DNA of 64,000 bases from Aliarcobacter sp. (GCA_028688995.1 JAQTXB010000006.1:1-64000); one strand, 5' to 3'; shown: positions 36,725-46,646, numbered from the stretch's first letter. Numbers and translations are program-made. The notes: generated by a model from the sequence alone, not told the origin.

Positions 36725-37990
36725 TTACTTTAATGCTTGATATGCAATATCAGATCTACATTTTTTACCAGCAAAATGTACTTGTCCACATAATAAGTAA
36801 GCTCTATCTCTTGCTTCTTTTATACTTTTTCCAAATCCTACACAAACTAAAACTCTTCCACCAGTTGCCATTAATTTACCATCAATTTTTTCAACACCAG
36901 CATAAGAAATATGTGAATTATTTAATAAATCTTCATCAACAATTTTATCAACAATTATTTCAGCAGGAGAACTTGAACCATAAGGGTAATTCCCACTTGC
37001 CATTACAACACCAACACCAAACTCTTTTTTGATTTTAATATCTAATTTATCTAATTGTTTTGTTGCACCCTTATAGAATAGTTCAGAAACTGGTGTTTCT
37101 AATAAAGGCATTAAAATTTCACACTCAGGATCACCAAATCTAACATTATATTCTAGGATAATTGGTTCACCTTTAACAACCATTACACCAATAAAAAGAA
37201 CACCCTCAAATGGAGCACCTTCTTGTTTCATTCCTGCAAGTGTTGGAATAATTACTCTTTCTTCAATTTTTTTATAAATATCATCATTTACTAAAGGAGT
37301 TGGAGCATAAGCACCCATTCCTCCTGTATTTGGTCCAGTATCTCCATCACCTATTCTTTTGTGATCTTGAGCCGCTGGTAATACTTTGTAATTTTCTCCA
37401 TCACAAATAGCAAAAACTGATAATTCATAACCATCTAAATACTCTTCTACAACAATAGAAGTTCCAGCATCTCCAAATGAAGCTCCTGAAAGCATATCTG
37501 AAGCAGCTGTTTTTGCTTCTTCTTTTGATTGTGCAATAATTACACCTTTTCCTGCACATAAACCATCTGCTTTTACAACTATTGGTAAATTCATTGTATC
37601 AATAAATTCATGTGCTTCTTTTTCATTTGAAGTCTCTATAAACGCTGCTGTTGGTATTTTATATTTTTTTAATATATTTTTCATATAAACTTTTGAACCT
37701 TCAAGCTGAGCTGCTGCTGCACTTGGTCCAAAGATTGTTAAACCATTCTCTTTAAATATATCAACAACACCATCTACTAATGGAGCTTCTGGTCCTACAA
37801 TTGTTAAATCAATAGAATTATCTTTTGCCCAAACTGCTAATTGTTTATAATCTTTAATATTTATATTTGTTCCCAATTTATCAGTTGCACCATTTCCTGG
37901 CATAAAAAACAGATTATGAGCATTTTCTTTGTATATTGCTAATCCAATAGAGTATTCTCTACCACCATTACCAAGTATCAATATATTCAC
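36725..37990 (-). CDS. purD: Phosphoribosylamine-glycine ligase
   Basis: A 421-residue GAR synthetase of purine synthesis with an ATP-grasp core. The opening is [32 protein letters not shown] and [10 protein letters not shown] are the family motifs. It starts at GTG behind AAGGAA (37997-38002). The gene lies immediately downstream of the putative 6S RNA on the same strand, so part of its transcripts may come from read-through of that RNA. Confidence 0.96.
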   Translation of the reverse strand: MNILILGNGGREYSIGLAIYKENAHNLFFMPGNGATDKLGTNINIKDYKQLAVWAKDNSIDLTIVGPEAPLVDGVVDIFKENGLTIFGPSAAAAQLEGSKVYMKNILKKYKIPTAAFIETSNEKEAHEFIDTMNLPIVVKADGLCAGKGVIIAQSKEEAKTAASDMLSGASFGDAGTSIVVEEYLDGYELSVFAICDGENYKVLPAAQDHKRIGDGDTGPNTGGMGAYAPTPLVNDDIYKKIEERVIIPTLAGMKQEGAPFEGVLFIGVMVVKGEPIILEYNVRFGDPECEILMPLLETPVSELFYKGATKQLDKLDIKIKKEFGVGVVMASGNYPYGSSSPAEIIVDKIVDEDLLNNSHISYAGVEKIDGKLMATGGRVLVCVGFGKSIKEARDRAYLLCGQVHFAGKKCRSDIAYQALK

Positions 37991-38013
37991 GATAATTCCT
38001 TATTATAATTTAT

Positions 38014-38185
38014 AAAAATCCGAGTAGCCGTTAACCATCAAAATGGCCCTAAAAGCCACGAATCGCACATGAGCGTATATTTTAGGAGCTAAAACGTAAT
38101 GAAAAGCTACACACCATACAACAGCCATCATGTACAAAAATAAATTATCGGACCCACAACAATGGAAATCCCGAACTACTTAGAT
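38014..38185 (-). ncRNA. ssrS: Probable 6S RNA
   Basis: A 230-nt gap upstream of purD, less AT-rich than other gaps, folds like 6S RNA on the minus strand. AUCUAAGUAG at the 5' end pairs with CUACUCGGAU at the 3' end (one mismatch). CCAUUG/UGAUGG and GGUCC/GGGCC extend the closing stem. A large open bubble follows, then GUACAUGA/UCAUGUGC and GUGUGUA/UAUACGC in the apical stem. The size (about 172 nt) fits. A TAAAAT -10 box (38192-38197) lies 7 nt before the predicted start, and a five-U run ends it. A plus-strand RNA would fold similarly (TATAAT at 38004-38009), so the strand is inferred from the U run and purD orientation. Confidence 0.6.
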
Positions 38186-38220
38186 TGTCTTATTTTATCT
38201 AAAGATGTTTAAAATTGAGT

Positions 38221-38853
38221 TTAAAATAAAGTTTGCCTTGCAAGTTTTATACATTCATCAATTGAGGTTTCTGAACTTATTGTATAATTTACCTCTTTTG
38301 GTAAATATAAAGCCGTTGTTTTTCCAATAACTATTGCTTTATATGAATTTTTCCATAAATATTGTTTGAAGAAACACTCTACACTTGATGGTGAAGTAAA
38401 AATAAACACAGAATTTTCTTCTAAAGATACATTTGATTCTTTACATGAAGTTCTATAAGCAACCAATTCATCAACTAAAATCTTATTCTCTTTTAAAATT
38501 TCAACCAAATTAGAAACCGTTTTTAAAGCTTTTATATAAAGTACTTTTTTATCTTTTAATAACTCAATTAACTCTTTAGCAAACTCATTTCCATGGGAAG
38601 TTATTCCTGTAAAATTTACTTTCCCACCTAACTTTTCTATAACTTGAGAAGTTTTAGGAGCGATTACATAAGAATCAATTTTTTTCCAATCTTTATTAAA
38701 AGAATCCAAAGAATAAACTGCATTTTTTGAAGTAAAAATCAAAGCATCATAATTTGATAAATTTATATTTGATTTAATATACTCAATTTGAAAAACTTCT
38801 AAATTTTCCACATCTTGATATTTTTGATTACTTAAAAGATAGATTTTAGCCAT
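38221..38853 (-). CDS. hemD: Uroporphyrinogen-III synthase
   Basis: A 211-residue two-domain protein with the weak but typical HemD pattern: LIFTSKNAVYSL, a central IDSYVIAPKTSQVIEKLG, then FTSPSSVECFF and VIGKTTALYLP. It closes hydroxymethylbilane to uroporphyrinogen III for heme and siroheme. HemD is poorly conserved, and these motifs are its best markers. I use the ATG at 38853 (MAKIYLLSNQ), overlapping the SulP stop by 8 nt; the alternative start at 38868 adds five residues and has no ribosome binding site. Confidence 0.82.
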   Translation of the reverse strand: MAKIYLLSNQKYQDVENLEVFQIEYIKSNINLSNYDALIFTSKNAVYSLDSFNKDWKKIDSYVIAPKTSQVIEKLGGKVNFTGITSHGNEFAKELIELLKDKKVLYIKALKTVSNLVEILKENKILVDELVAYRTSCKESNVSLEENSVFIFTSPSSVECFFKQYLWKNSYKAIVIGKTTALYLPKEVNYTISSETSIDECIKLARQTLF

Positions 38854-40420
38854 TTGTAACCAATTCATATTTTTGAGTGTAATTTATTGCATCATCTAAT
38901 GTGGCATAAATTTTAATACTTTTAAATAAATTTGATGAATCAACATCTAAAATTTTTCTTTTATGTCTATATTTTAAAACTAAAATTATCTCTAATTCTT
39001 TGCTTCTAAATTTTTCAATTATCTCTTCAAGGGTAAAAATTGCTGAAATATCTAAAAAAGACACATTTCTACAATCAAGGATTATTTTTTTACTATTTTT
39101 TACTTTTTCTAATCTTGTATCTAAAGCTGATGCTGTTCCAAAAAACAAAGAACCATTTATTTTAATAATCTCAACATCATGATTTTCTATATCTATATCA
39201 AAAGAGACTTTTGATTTTGTTGTTTTCATTTGAGTATTTCTAGATACTTGATAAACAGCCATTATTGAAGAAATAGTAATTCCAACTCCAACTGCCATAA
39301 TTAAATCTACAAAAATTGTTAATAAAAACACTGTAACCATAATAAGTAAATCTTGTCTTGATACTTTATTTAAAATTTTTAAAAATTTATAATCTAAAAT
39401 ATCAAAACCAACTTTTATCAAAATTCCAGATAATACTGCAAGTGGAATTTTTGATGCAAGTGGAGCTAAAAATAAAACAATCACTAATAAAGTAATTGAG
39501 TGAGTCATTCCTGATAATCTTGTTGTTGCACCACTATTAATATTTATTACAGTTCTCATGGTTGCTCCAGCTCCTGGAATTGCACCAAAAAAAGAACAAA
39601 TTGTATTTCCTATTCCTTGACCTATTAACTCTTTTTTTGAATCATGTTTTGTTTTAGTCATTGAATCAGCAACTATAGAAGTTAATAAGGAATCTATTGA
39701 AGCTAATAATGCTAAAGTAATAGCTAAAGTTAACATTGTATTCAATTTTAATATATCAAAAGAGATTGGTAGAACAAAAGGTGGTAAGCCCATTGGAATT
39801 TCTCCAATAGTATCAATTTGAAATCCCATAAAAATAGAAAAATAAGTTACACTAACTAAAGCTATTAAAGCAGATGGAACTATTTTTGAGATTTTTTTAG
39901 GTGTTAAAAACATAATAGCTAAAGTAATAGTTGCAATTATCAAAGCTTCGTAATTAACTTTTTGAAAAGTATCCAATAAATGAGTAAGAGTATAAATTAT
40001 TGAACCATAAGTTTTTACGCCCAAAAATGGATTTATTTGTAAAATTATAATGATAATACCAATACCACACATGAAACCAGAAATTACTGGATATGGAATA
40101 TATTTTATCCATTTTCCAATACCAATTATTCCAAAAGAGATTTGCATTAAACCTGCTAAAAAAATTACTGTCATAACGGTTGATAAATCATTTGGAAAAG
40201 TAGCAACTGCTGCTGCTACAACAACAGTCATAGGACCAGTTGGTCCAGATATTTGAGTAGGAGTTCCTCCAAAAAATGCTGCAAAAAAACCTAATATTAT
40301 TGCACCATATAAACCAGCAATTGCGCCAGCTCCACTTGCAACTCCAAAAGCTAAAGCTAAAGGAAGAGCAACAACAGCAGCTGTTACTCCTGCAAATATA
40401 TCATTTTTTACTCTATGCAA
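38846..40420 (-). CDS. SulP-family anion transporter with STAS domain
   Basis: A 524-residue SLC26/SulP transporter with about 12-14 hydrophobic segments, opening DIFAGVTAAVVALPLALAFG, then TPTQISGPTGPMTVVV, the anion-site region. A C-terminal STAS domain (about 420-520) contains KKIILDCRNVSFLDISA. Substrate could be bicarbonate, sulfate or another anion. SulP proteins of the BicA type are bicarbonate importers, but the sequence alone does not decide. It is located 22 nt downstream of der on the same strand. Confidence 0.88.
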   Translation of the reverse strand: MHRVKNDIFAGVTAAVVALPLALAFGVASGAGAIAGLYGAIILGFFAAFFGGTPTQISGPTGPMTVVVAAAVATFPNDLSTVMTVIFLAGLMQISFGIIGIGKWIKYIPYPVISGFMCGIGIIIIILQINPFLGVKTYGSIIYTLTHLLDTFQKVNYEALIIATITLAIMFLTPKKISKIVPSALIALVSVTYFSIFMGFQIDTIGEIPMGLPPFVLPISFDILKLNTMLTLAITLALLASIDSLLTSIVADSMTKTKHDSKKELIGQGIGNTICSFFGAIPGAGATMRTVININSGATTRLSGMTHSITLLVIVLFLAPLASKIPLAVLSGILIKVGFDILDYKFLKILNKVSRQDLLIMVTVFLLTIFVDLIMAVGVGITISSIMAVYQVSRNTQMKTTKSKVSFDIDIENHDVEIIKINGSLFFGTASALDTRLEKVKNSKKIILDCRNVSFLDISAIFTLEEIIEKFRSKELEIILVLKYRHKRKILDVDSSNLFKSIKIYATLDDAINYTQKYELVTNG

Positions 40421-40442
40421 GGAATACTCCTAGAATTTAAGG

Positions 40443-41921
40443 TTATTTAGTATCTCTTTCTAAATATTCTTCATCACCCATTTTATCATGTTTTCCACGA
40501 GCAATTACGTGAATTGGTGTTCCCTCAAAATTAAAATTATCTCTTAAATAATTTATTAAATATCTTTTATATGTAAAGTGTAAAAGATTTGGTTTATTCA
40601 TAACTAATGCAATTCTAGGTGGTTTTGTAGCAAATTGAGTTGTATAATAAATTCTCAAATATGCACCATTTGGACTAGGAAGTGAATGTCTAATAGTTGC
40701 TTCTTCTATTACTCTATGTAATTTTGAAGTTGGTATTCTTTGAGTATAATTGTTGAAAATTTCAATAATTTTATCTTTTAATCTCTCTATACTTCTTCCT
40801 GTTTTTGCTGAAACTGCAATAATTGGAGCATAAGATAAAAATCTAAATCTTCGTCTAATCTCTTCTTCCATTTTTTGGAAGGTATCCATATTCTCATCCC
40901 ATTTATTTAGAACAATAATAGTTGCAAGTCCATATTCATCAACAAGTCCAGCAATTTTTTCATCTAAATCAGAAAGTTCTTTTGAAGCATCTAAGATAAC
41001 TAAAGCCATATTTGCTTTTTCTAACATCTCTTTTGTTCTCATTAAAGCAAACTTTTCAATTCCTTCAATACTTCCTCTTCTTCTTAAACCAGCTGTATCA
41101 ACAAATGTTACATTTTTATCTTGATATTCAAAAGATTCATCAACTGGGTCGATTGTTGTTCCAGCTATTGGAGAAACAACTGATCTTTCAGCTCCAACAA
41201 TTGCATTAAGAATAGAAGATTTCCCTACATTAACTTTTCCAATTATTGCTACTCTAATATTATTATCTATCTCTTCATTTTCAAGAGAATCTTCTAAAAC
41301 TGGTTCAAAATCACCATCTTCTTCACTTGAAAAATCTTCATCATCAAAATCAAAATTTTCTTCTCTTTGTTTTTTTAAAGCTTCTGCTTCTTCTAAAGCT
41401 ACAGTTTCAAGATTAACTGGAAGATGTTGATAAATCCATTCAAATAAATTTTTTGTTCCCCTATTATGTGAAACAGAAACTCCAAAAAGATTCTCTTCCC
41501 CTATTCCAAACTCAAAAAATTCCCATAATCTTTCTAACTCTTTATCATTATCAATCTTATTTACAACTAAGGCTAACTCTTTTCCTAATCTTTGAAGCTC
41601 ATAAAATAATTCTTTATCCTTATCATCAGGTATGTTTTTACCATCAACCATAAAAAGTATTATATCAGCCTCTTTTGCCGTCTCAATAGCTTTTCTTTTT
41701 ACATTTGAAAATATAGCATCATTTGTTTCATCGATACCACCTGTATCTAACATCAATGCTTTTCTATCTAATATTTCTATTTCGTGTTTTCTAATATCTC
41801 TTGTAGTTCCTGCCATATCAGATACAATCGCAATTCTTTTGTTTGCAATTCTATTAAATAATGAAGATTTTCCTACATTTGGTTGCCCAATTAGAGCAAT
41901 TTTTTTTAATGTTTTATCCAT
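40443..41921 (-). CDS. der: Ribosome-assembly GTPase Der (EngA)
   Basis: A 492-residue GTPase with two tandem G domains. G1 motifs are GQPNVGKS (residues 10-17) and GKVNVGKS in the second domain, with DTGG and DTAG G3 motifs and NKID/NKWD G4 motifs. A KH-like domain ends the protein. An acidic linker of about 35 residues (FDFDDEDFSSEEDGDFEP) joins the G domains. It is needed for 50S subunit maturation. AGGAT lies upstream of the ATG. A strong terminator of hpf lies upstream. Confidence 0.95.
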   Translation of the reverse strand: MDKTLKKIALIGQPNVGKSSLFNRIANKRIAIVSDMAGTTRDIRKHEIEILDRKALMLDTGGIDETNDAIFSNVKRKAIETAKEADIILFMVDGKNIPDDKDKELFYELQRLGKELALVVNKIDNDKELERLWEFFEFGIGEENLFGVSVSHNRGTKNLFEWIYQHLPVNLETVALEEAEALKKQREENFDFDDEDFSSEEDGDFEPVLEDSLENEEIDNNIRVAIIGKVNVGKSSILNAIVGAERSVVSPIAGTTIDPVDESFEYQDKNVTFVDTAGLRRRGSIEGIEKFALMRTKEMLEKANMALVILDASKELSDLDEKIAGLVDEYGLATIIVLNKWDENMDTFQKMEEEIRRRFRFLSYAPIIAVSAKTGRSIERLKDKIIEIFNNYTQRIPTSKLHRVIEEATIRHSLPSPNGAYLRIYYTTQFATKPPRIALVMNKPNLLHFTYKRYLINYLRDNFNFEGTPIHVIARGKHDKMGDEEYLERDTK

Positions 41922-41956
41922 AAATTTTTTTAATCCTATTTTTTATCATAAACTAA

Positions 41957-41989
41957 AAAAGGTATTAGCCATTTATGCTAATACCTTTT
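41957..41989 (-). terminator. Intrinsic terminator after hpf
   Basis: AAAAGGTATTAGC (41957-41969) and GCTAATACCTTTT (41977-41989) make a perfect 13-bp stem with a 7-nt loop. On the minus strand it is followed by more T. It lies 19 nt after the hpf stop, separating hpf from der. Confidence 0.85.
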
Positions 41990-42007
41990 CACTATCAAAA
42001 GCTTTTT

Positions 42008-42550
42008 TTAATATAACCCAAATTTACCTGGGATTGAACTTTTGTAAAGAACTCTCATAACATCATCTTTGTCATAGAATACTTTGAATTGTGCATCAGA
42101 TGCTTTTAACTCTTCTAATGCTTCTTCAATATCTATTGGTTTATAAGATGTTAATCTTACAGGAGTAATTTCATCTTCAAATTTTTCTAATTCAAGAGCA
42201 ATTCCATCTTGAATTTCAGAAGATTCAACTTCAGTTAATTTTGTAGCTTTATGAGCTGCAATTTTATCATGATGTCTTCTTAATACTTTAGATACTCTAT
42301 CAACAGCAATATCAATCGCAGCATATAAGTCTTTATCTTTTTGTTTTACAACAATTGTATCTAAATGTGCAATGTTTAATGTAAACTCAAAAGAGAAAGC
42401 TTTTTTACCATGTTTTTCTTCTTGAGAGATAATTGCATTCACAGAAATAATGTCTAAGTTATATTTTTTAAATACTTCTACTGAGCTATTAATGTAATCT
42501 TTTATTGAATCTGTTAAATCTATGTGTCTTCCTACAATTCCTGTATTCAT
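42008..42550 (-). CDS. hpf: Long-form ribosome hibernation promoting factor
   Basis: A 180-residue HPF. The N-terminal S30AE domain (about 1-105, with DLTDSIKDYI and DLYAAIDIAVDRVSKVLRRHHDK) blocks the decoding centre. The C-terminal domain (about 128-180, VRLTSYKPIDIEEALEEL ending KFGLY) mediates 100S dimer formation, so this is the long form acting alone. AAGGAGTATGTT precedes the ATG. The gene is bracketed by terminators and appears monocistronic. Confidence 0.93.
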   Translation of the reverse strand: MNTGIVGRHIDLTDSIKDYINSSVEVFKKYNLDIISVNAIISQEEKHGKKAFSFEFTLNIAHLDTIVVKQKDKDLYAAIDIAVDRVSKVLRRHHDKIAAHKATKLTEVESSEIQDGIALELEKFEDEITPVRLTSYKPIDIEEALEELKASDAQFKVFYDKDDVMRVLYKSSIPGKFGLY

Positions 42551-42715
42551 AACATACTCCTTATATATAATTTATTTATTCTATCATAAAAATCGTTAAA
42601 TACTATACATATAGAAAAAAATAATACTTGTAAAACATAGTGATTTGCGAATATATAGTATTGTAAGTCATTTTTAAATTGAAAAAGTATCTAGTTTGAG
42701 AGAATTATTTAATTT

Positions 42716-42753
42716 TATAAAAATTCAGTTATGCATTAAGCATAACTGAATTT
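42716..42753 (-). terminator. Intrinsic terminator of the flagellar operon, containing a stop codon
   Basis: AAATTCAGTTATGC (42721-42734) and GCATAACTGAATTT (42740-42753) form a perfect 14-bp stem with a 5-nt loop; the TAA of the EF-hand gene lies at the loop. On the minus strand the stem is followed by a five-T tract. It ends the flgD-to-EF-hand block. Confidence 0.87.
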
Positions 42754-43620
42754 AGAAGATGTAGATGATGATAAGTTTGAAACATAAGTATTTAAATCAC
42801 TATTATTATTTTGATTATTCATCATTTTCATAATATTTTTAAAATTACTTAAATCTAACTCTTCAGAACTACTTTGGCTATTAAGTTTGATGGTATCTAA
42901 TAATAATTTTATACTATCTTTTGCATCTTGATTTGAAGCTACAGAAGTTGATGAATTAGTACTATCTGTTGAAATTCCAAGTGCAGCATTTTTTTCTTCT
43001 TGAGAAACTACTCCATCCTTATTTGTGTCATCTTCGTCATATTCAGTTGATGATGTAACACTTGCTCCACTACTTCCCCCACTAGGTGGCGGTGGTGGAG
43101 TAGATTGTGTTGCACTATCACTACTACTTACAACTTGTTCAAAGGCACTACTTAATTCATCTCCTGAAATATTTCCATCTCCATTTGAATCAAGTGCTGA
43201 AAATTCATCATTTGTTAATATTGAAACTTCATCAGAACTAAGTGATGAATCCCCATTTGAATCATATTGGGACATAATTAATGAACTAAAATCAGATTCA
43301 GCTGAACTACTCTCATTTTTTGCTGCTGGTTCAGGCATTTGAAGTCCTAAATCAGAAAGCATACTTGAAAAATCTTCTTTTGATGGCATTTCTCCATTAT
43401 ATGAAGCTAACTTACTATCTATTGCACTTGCTATTTCATCTTGTGTAACTAAACTATCACCATTTGAATCTAAAGTAGAAAATTGGTCTTCTGTTATTTC
43501 TAACTCATCAATACTTAAACTTGAGTCACCATCTGTGTCACTTTGATTAACTATACTTTTTGATATTCCACTAGTTGGAGACATCATACTTATAAAACTA
43601 TTTGAAGAAATTGTATTCAT
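42736..43620 (-). CDS. Five-EF-hand protein in the flagellar cluster
   Basis: A 294-residue, Ser-, Asp- and Asn-rich protein with five EF-hand loops with correct ligand spacing: residues 28-39 (DTDGDSSLSIDE), 51-62, 120-131, 144-155 and 198-209 (DTNKDGVVSQEE). The first four form two pairs; a proline run (175-179) separates the fifth. There is no signal peptide, no cysteine and no membrane segment. The N-terminus (TISSNSFISMMSP) is Ser/Asn-rich, like flagellar export substrates. It follows fliD by 64 nt with its own TTAC-type promoter and ends in a strong terminator. I infer a calcium-binding protein exported through or acting on the flagellum. A cytoplasmic Ca sensor is the alternative. Confidence 0.8.
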   Translation of the reverse strand: MNTISSNSFISMMSPTSGISKSIVNQSDTDGDSSLSIDELEITEDQFSTLDSNGDSLVTQDEIASAIDSKLASYNGEMPSKEDFSSMLSDLGLQMPEPAAKNESSSAESDFSSLIMSQYDSNGDSSLSSDEVSILTNDEFSALDSNGDGNISGDELSSAFEQVVSSSDSATQSTPPPPPSGGSSGASVTSSTEYDEDDTNKDGVVSQEEKNAALGISTDSTNSSTSVASNQDAKDSIKLLLDTIKLNSQSSSEELDLSNFKNIMKMMNNQNNNSDLNTYVSNLSSSTSSKFSYA

Positions 43621-43646
43621 AATAACTCCTCTACTTATTTCTTAAA

Positions 43647-43677
43647 ATCATATTCTTTTAAAGTAAACAAAGGGTAA
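43647..43677 (-). promoter_or_regulatory. TTAC-repeat promoter before the EF-hand gene
   Basis: On the minus strand: TTAC, 7 nt, TTAC, 10 nt, TATGAT. Half-sites read as GTAA at 43674-43677 and 43663-43666 on the plus strand; the -10 box is 43647-43652. It has the same geometry as the elements before flgE, flgD and the response-regulator gene. Confidence 0.6.
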
Positions 43678-43684
43678 CATTTTT

Positions 43685-45025
43685 TTAAGAATCACTACTT
43701 CCATCAATTATTGATTTTAAAGAAGCAAAAGAATTTTCCATTTGAGTAATTAATACCGTATATGAAGCAAATTGTGAAGCCATTTGGTCATATTTATCAT
43801 CTAACTTTGCAGATGCTTCATCATAATCAGTAGTCAATGCACTAAGTCTAGTATCTAGCTTATTTGCATAAGTTGACAATAAACCTCCATTTAAACTATC
43901 AAGGGCATCTAAATAAGTTTTTAATCTCGTACCTATTCCTTCTTTTTGTGCATATCCAATAAACAACTCTTTTAAATCATCATAATTATCAGTTAAAGCT
44001 GTTGATAATTCTGAGTCATCAATTTGCATATAACCACTACTATCAAATGACATACCATATTTGAACATATTCTCTTCATTCTCTAGTCCATAACTGCCAA
44101 AAAATACATTTTTAATATCATTCATCATTGTTTTTAATGTACTTGAATCTGATATTAAAGCAGGATTTTCTTCATCTCCTAAAATATAGGAATTAACTAA
44201 ATCCACTAAATCATTATATTTGTCTGCAACACTATTTATTGCATCAATAACTGAAGAATCATCTCTTTCCATTGTAATACTTGAAGTTCCCTCAGATACA
44301 GCTTTAATAATTAAACCATTTTGCATAGTTACTTTATTTGAAGATAAATCATAATCTATTCCATCTATTGAGGCATTCATATTTTGAGCTGTTAAAACAT
44401 GATTATTTTCATCCTCTAATCCTAAATCAACATCTGTTTGGGTAATAGTTAATGTATTAGAAAGTCCACTTTCACTACTTTTTATAACTATTCGATAACT
44501 ACTATCTCCTACTTGTTCTAAAGCTGCATCTAAATTAGAATAATTATTCATTTCACTCACTAATGCTTCATAGGTTTTACCATCTGTTGAGAAATCATAA
44601 GTATTATCGCCAATTGATATACTTATTGTTCCACTATCCATTGTAGAAGTTTTATCTGAAATTGTATTTGATTGATATACATCTTTTTGAGCTAATTGGG
44701 TAACATTTACAGTTATTGTTCCTGGTTCTAAATTACTTGTATCTGTTGCATCAAAAGATGCCGATGAACCTGAAGTTGATGCACTAATTTCATCAAAGAT
44801 ATTCGTACCACTTGTAAATAAATCAAAATCTTTAACTAAATCTAAAAGTTCTGTAACCATTGTTTGTACTGCATCCACAGCATCAATTTCAGATTGAGTA
44901 TCTTCTTGTTCTGCTGTAATTGGATCTAATACACTTGTGCTTTCTGCGGTTTTAAGTTTTGTTAATAATTCTGAATTCAAATCAAGACTTCCAGAACTTC
45001 CTAATCCTAATATTCCATCTGCCAT
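43685..45025 (-). CDS. fliD: Flagellar filament cap protein FliD
   Basis: A 446-residue FliD/HAP2. The N-terminal D0/D1 region (about 1-100) has the family pattern LGSSGSLDLNSELLTKLKTAE. The variable middle is followed by the conserved C-terminal half (SVADKYNDLVDLVNSY, LKTYLDALDS) and a terminal coiled coil. It caps the growing filament and chaperones flagellin folding. AAAGGAG precedes the ATG. It lies 10 nt after flgK, last of the export-substrate genes before the EF-hand gene. Confidence 0.9.
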   Translation of the reverse strand: MADGILGLGSSGSLDLNSELLTKLKTAESTSVLDPITAEQEDTQSEIDAVDAVQTMVTELLDLVKDFDLFTSGTNIFDEISASTSGSSASFDATDTSNLEPGTITVNVTQLAQKDVYQSNTISDKTSTMDSGTISISIGDNTYDFSTDGKTYEALVSEMNNYSNLDAALEQVGDSSYRIVIKSSESGLSNTLTITQTDVDLGLEDENNHVLTAQNMNASIDGIDYDLSSNKVTMQNGLIIKAVSEGTSSITMERDDSSVIDAINSVADKYNDLVDLVNSYILGDEENPALISDSSTLKTMMNDIKNVFFGSYGLENEENMFKYGMSFDSSGYMQIDDSELSTALTDNYDDLKELFIGYAQKEGIGTRLKTYLDALDSLNGGLLSTYANKLDTRLSALTTDYDEASAKLDDKYDQMASQFASYTVLITQMENSFASLKSIIDGSSDS

Positions 45026-45035
45026 TTTTTCTCCT

Positions 45036-46637
45036 TTACATTGCTAATAAAGTCTGTAGCATTTCATCTACAGCTGTTATAACTTTTGCATTTGCTTCAT
45101 ATGCTGATTGATATTGAAGAAGATTAATCATCTCCTGATCGGGATCTACCTTTGTTATATTGTCATAGGCACTTTGTAATGAATTTACTATTGCATTTTG
45201 AGATTCGAGTTTAAAATTATTATTCTCAACATTAGAAGAAACAGTTACTAATAGATTTTGATAAAACTCACTAAATGAAGTATTTGATGTACCTCCAATA
45301 GTTAAACTTTTATCCCATTGAATTTTTGCTAGATTTTCTAAATCATTACTAGAAAGTGAACTTACATTATCTTCTATAAAACTTAGACTATCTACACTAG
45401 AACCTTTGAATAAAGGTGTTTGACTACTTGAGTTAACAGTATCAACTAATGCTTTTGCAAATTCATCTAGACTATTTTTATATGAATATATATTTGAAGT
45501 TGATGATGTAAGTTCTTGTGTTATAGCTTTTAATGAGCCACCTGTTAATGATAATTTATTATTATAAACAGCTAATGAAACATTATTTTCAGCTTCTACT
45601 GAACTGCTATTTTTTGATATATCAGTTCCACCTGCTGAAATAGAAATATCAAATTTTCCCTCTTCTCCTGCTTCATTAGACTTTATAATTAAATTATTAC
45701 TTGTATCTAAATAAGCAGTGTAATTTGAAAAGTTTGAATTGGTATTAATGGCATCAACGATTTGTTGTTTTAACTCATTTTCACTACTTCCACTCACATT
45801 TGCGCTTAATGTTAAAGTTGTAGTATTATTCAATGTTATTGAAATTTCATCTCCATCACTAAAATTACTATCATCCAAATCACTCGAATTATAAATATCT
45901 TTTTGAGCAATATTATTCTCACTAACACTTACTTCATGAAGATTAGTATTATTAAAAATTACACTAACTCCTCCAACTTTTAAATTGTAAGTAGAACTAT
46001 CTCTATCAACCTCAATATCAACATAATTTGATAACTCTTTTTCTAAAGAGTCTCTTTTATCCAACAAATCATTTGATGCTGTATTATTTTGAAGCATTTG
46101 CTTATTTAAATAAACAATCTGTTCTAATATATTATTAACTGTATCAACTTGATCATTTAATTGTTGAGTTGTAGTATCTAAAGTGTCATTTAATTCATTA
46201 TTAATTGATTGTAAACCATCAACTAAAGATTGAGCTTGTGTAGATAAATCACTTTGGTAAATCAAATTAGTTGGATCACTTCTTAAAGATTCAACTGAAT
46301 CAAAATAGCTACTTAAAGTTGTTGATAAACCACTGGTTTCAGTCTCACTAAACATAATTTCAACGTTACTAAGAATTGAATTTTCTTGATCATAATAAGA
46401 TGCCATACTACTTTGAGAAACTAATTTATCATATAAATAAACACTTGAACTTCTTGTTACTCCATCAAAAGAGACACCATTTCCTATATCACTTTCAAGT
46501 CCTGATATTTCGGAAGTATTAACAACTCTTTTTATATAACCATCAGTATTTTCATTTGCAATATTATTTGATGTAACATCAACTGCATACCTTGATGTAT
46601 TAAGTCCACTTTGGGCTATATATAATGAATCCATCAT
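45036..46637 (-). CDS. flgK: Flagellar hook-associated protein 1
   Basis: A 533-residue FlgK, the first hook-filament junction protein. The N-terminal rod-type motif is in LYIAQSGLNTSRYAVDVTSNNIANENTDGY, and the C-terminal flagellar signature is DQEMINLLQYQSAYEANAKVITAVDEM. The start may be either of two adjacent ATG codons behind AGGAAT. It follows an unknown 122-residue gene by 9 nt and precedes fliD by 10 nt. Confidence 0.92.
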   Translation of the reverse strand: MMDSLYIAQSGLNTSRYAVDVTSNNIANENTDGYIKRVVNTSEISGLESDIGNGVSFDGVTRSSSVYLYDKLVSQSSMASYYDQENSILSNVEIMFSETETSGLSTTLSSYFDSVESLRSDPTNLIYQSDLSTQAQSLVDGLQSINNELNDTLDTTTQQLNDQVDTVNNILEQIVYLNKQMLQNNTASNDLLDKRDSLEKELSNYVDIEVDRDSSTYNLKVGGVSVIFNNTNLHEVSVSENNIAQKDIYNSSDLDDSNFSDGDEISITLNNTTTLTLSANVSGSSENELKQQIVDAINTNSNFSNYTAYLDTSNNLIIKSNEAGEEGKFDISISAGGTDISKNSSSVEAENNVSLAVYNNKLSLTGGSLKAITQELTSSTSNIYSYKNSLDEFAKALVDTVNSSSQTPLFKGSSVDSLSFIEDNVSSLSSNDLENLAKIQWDKSLTIGGTSNTSFSEFYQNLLVTVSSNVENNNFKLESQNAIVNSLQSAYDNITKVDPDQEMINLLQYQSAYEANAKVITAVDEMLQTLLAM

Positions 46638-46646
46638 AATAGATTC

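Noticed and set aside
37991..38220. The structured gap upstream of purD as a purine riboswitch
   Set aside because: Size and long interrupted hairpin do not fit the three-way junction of purine riboswitches, and the U run follows the closing stem as in an independent RNA.
43025..43342. 105-codon plus-strand frame inside the EF-hand gene
   Set aside because: Mirror of the repetitive Ser/Asp codons of the EF-hand protein; the glycine run reflects the proline run on the other strand.
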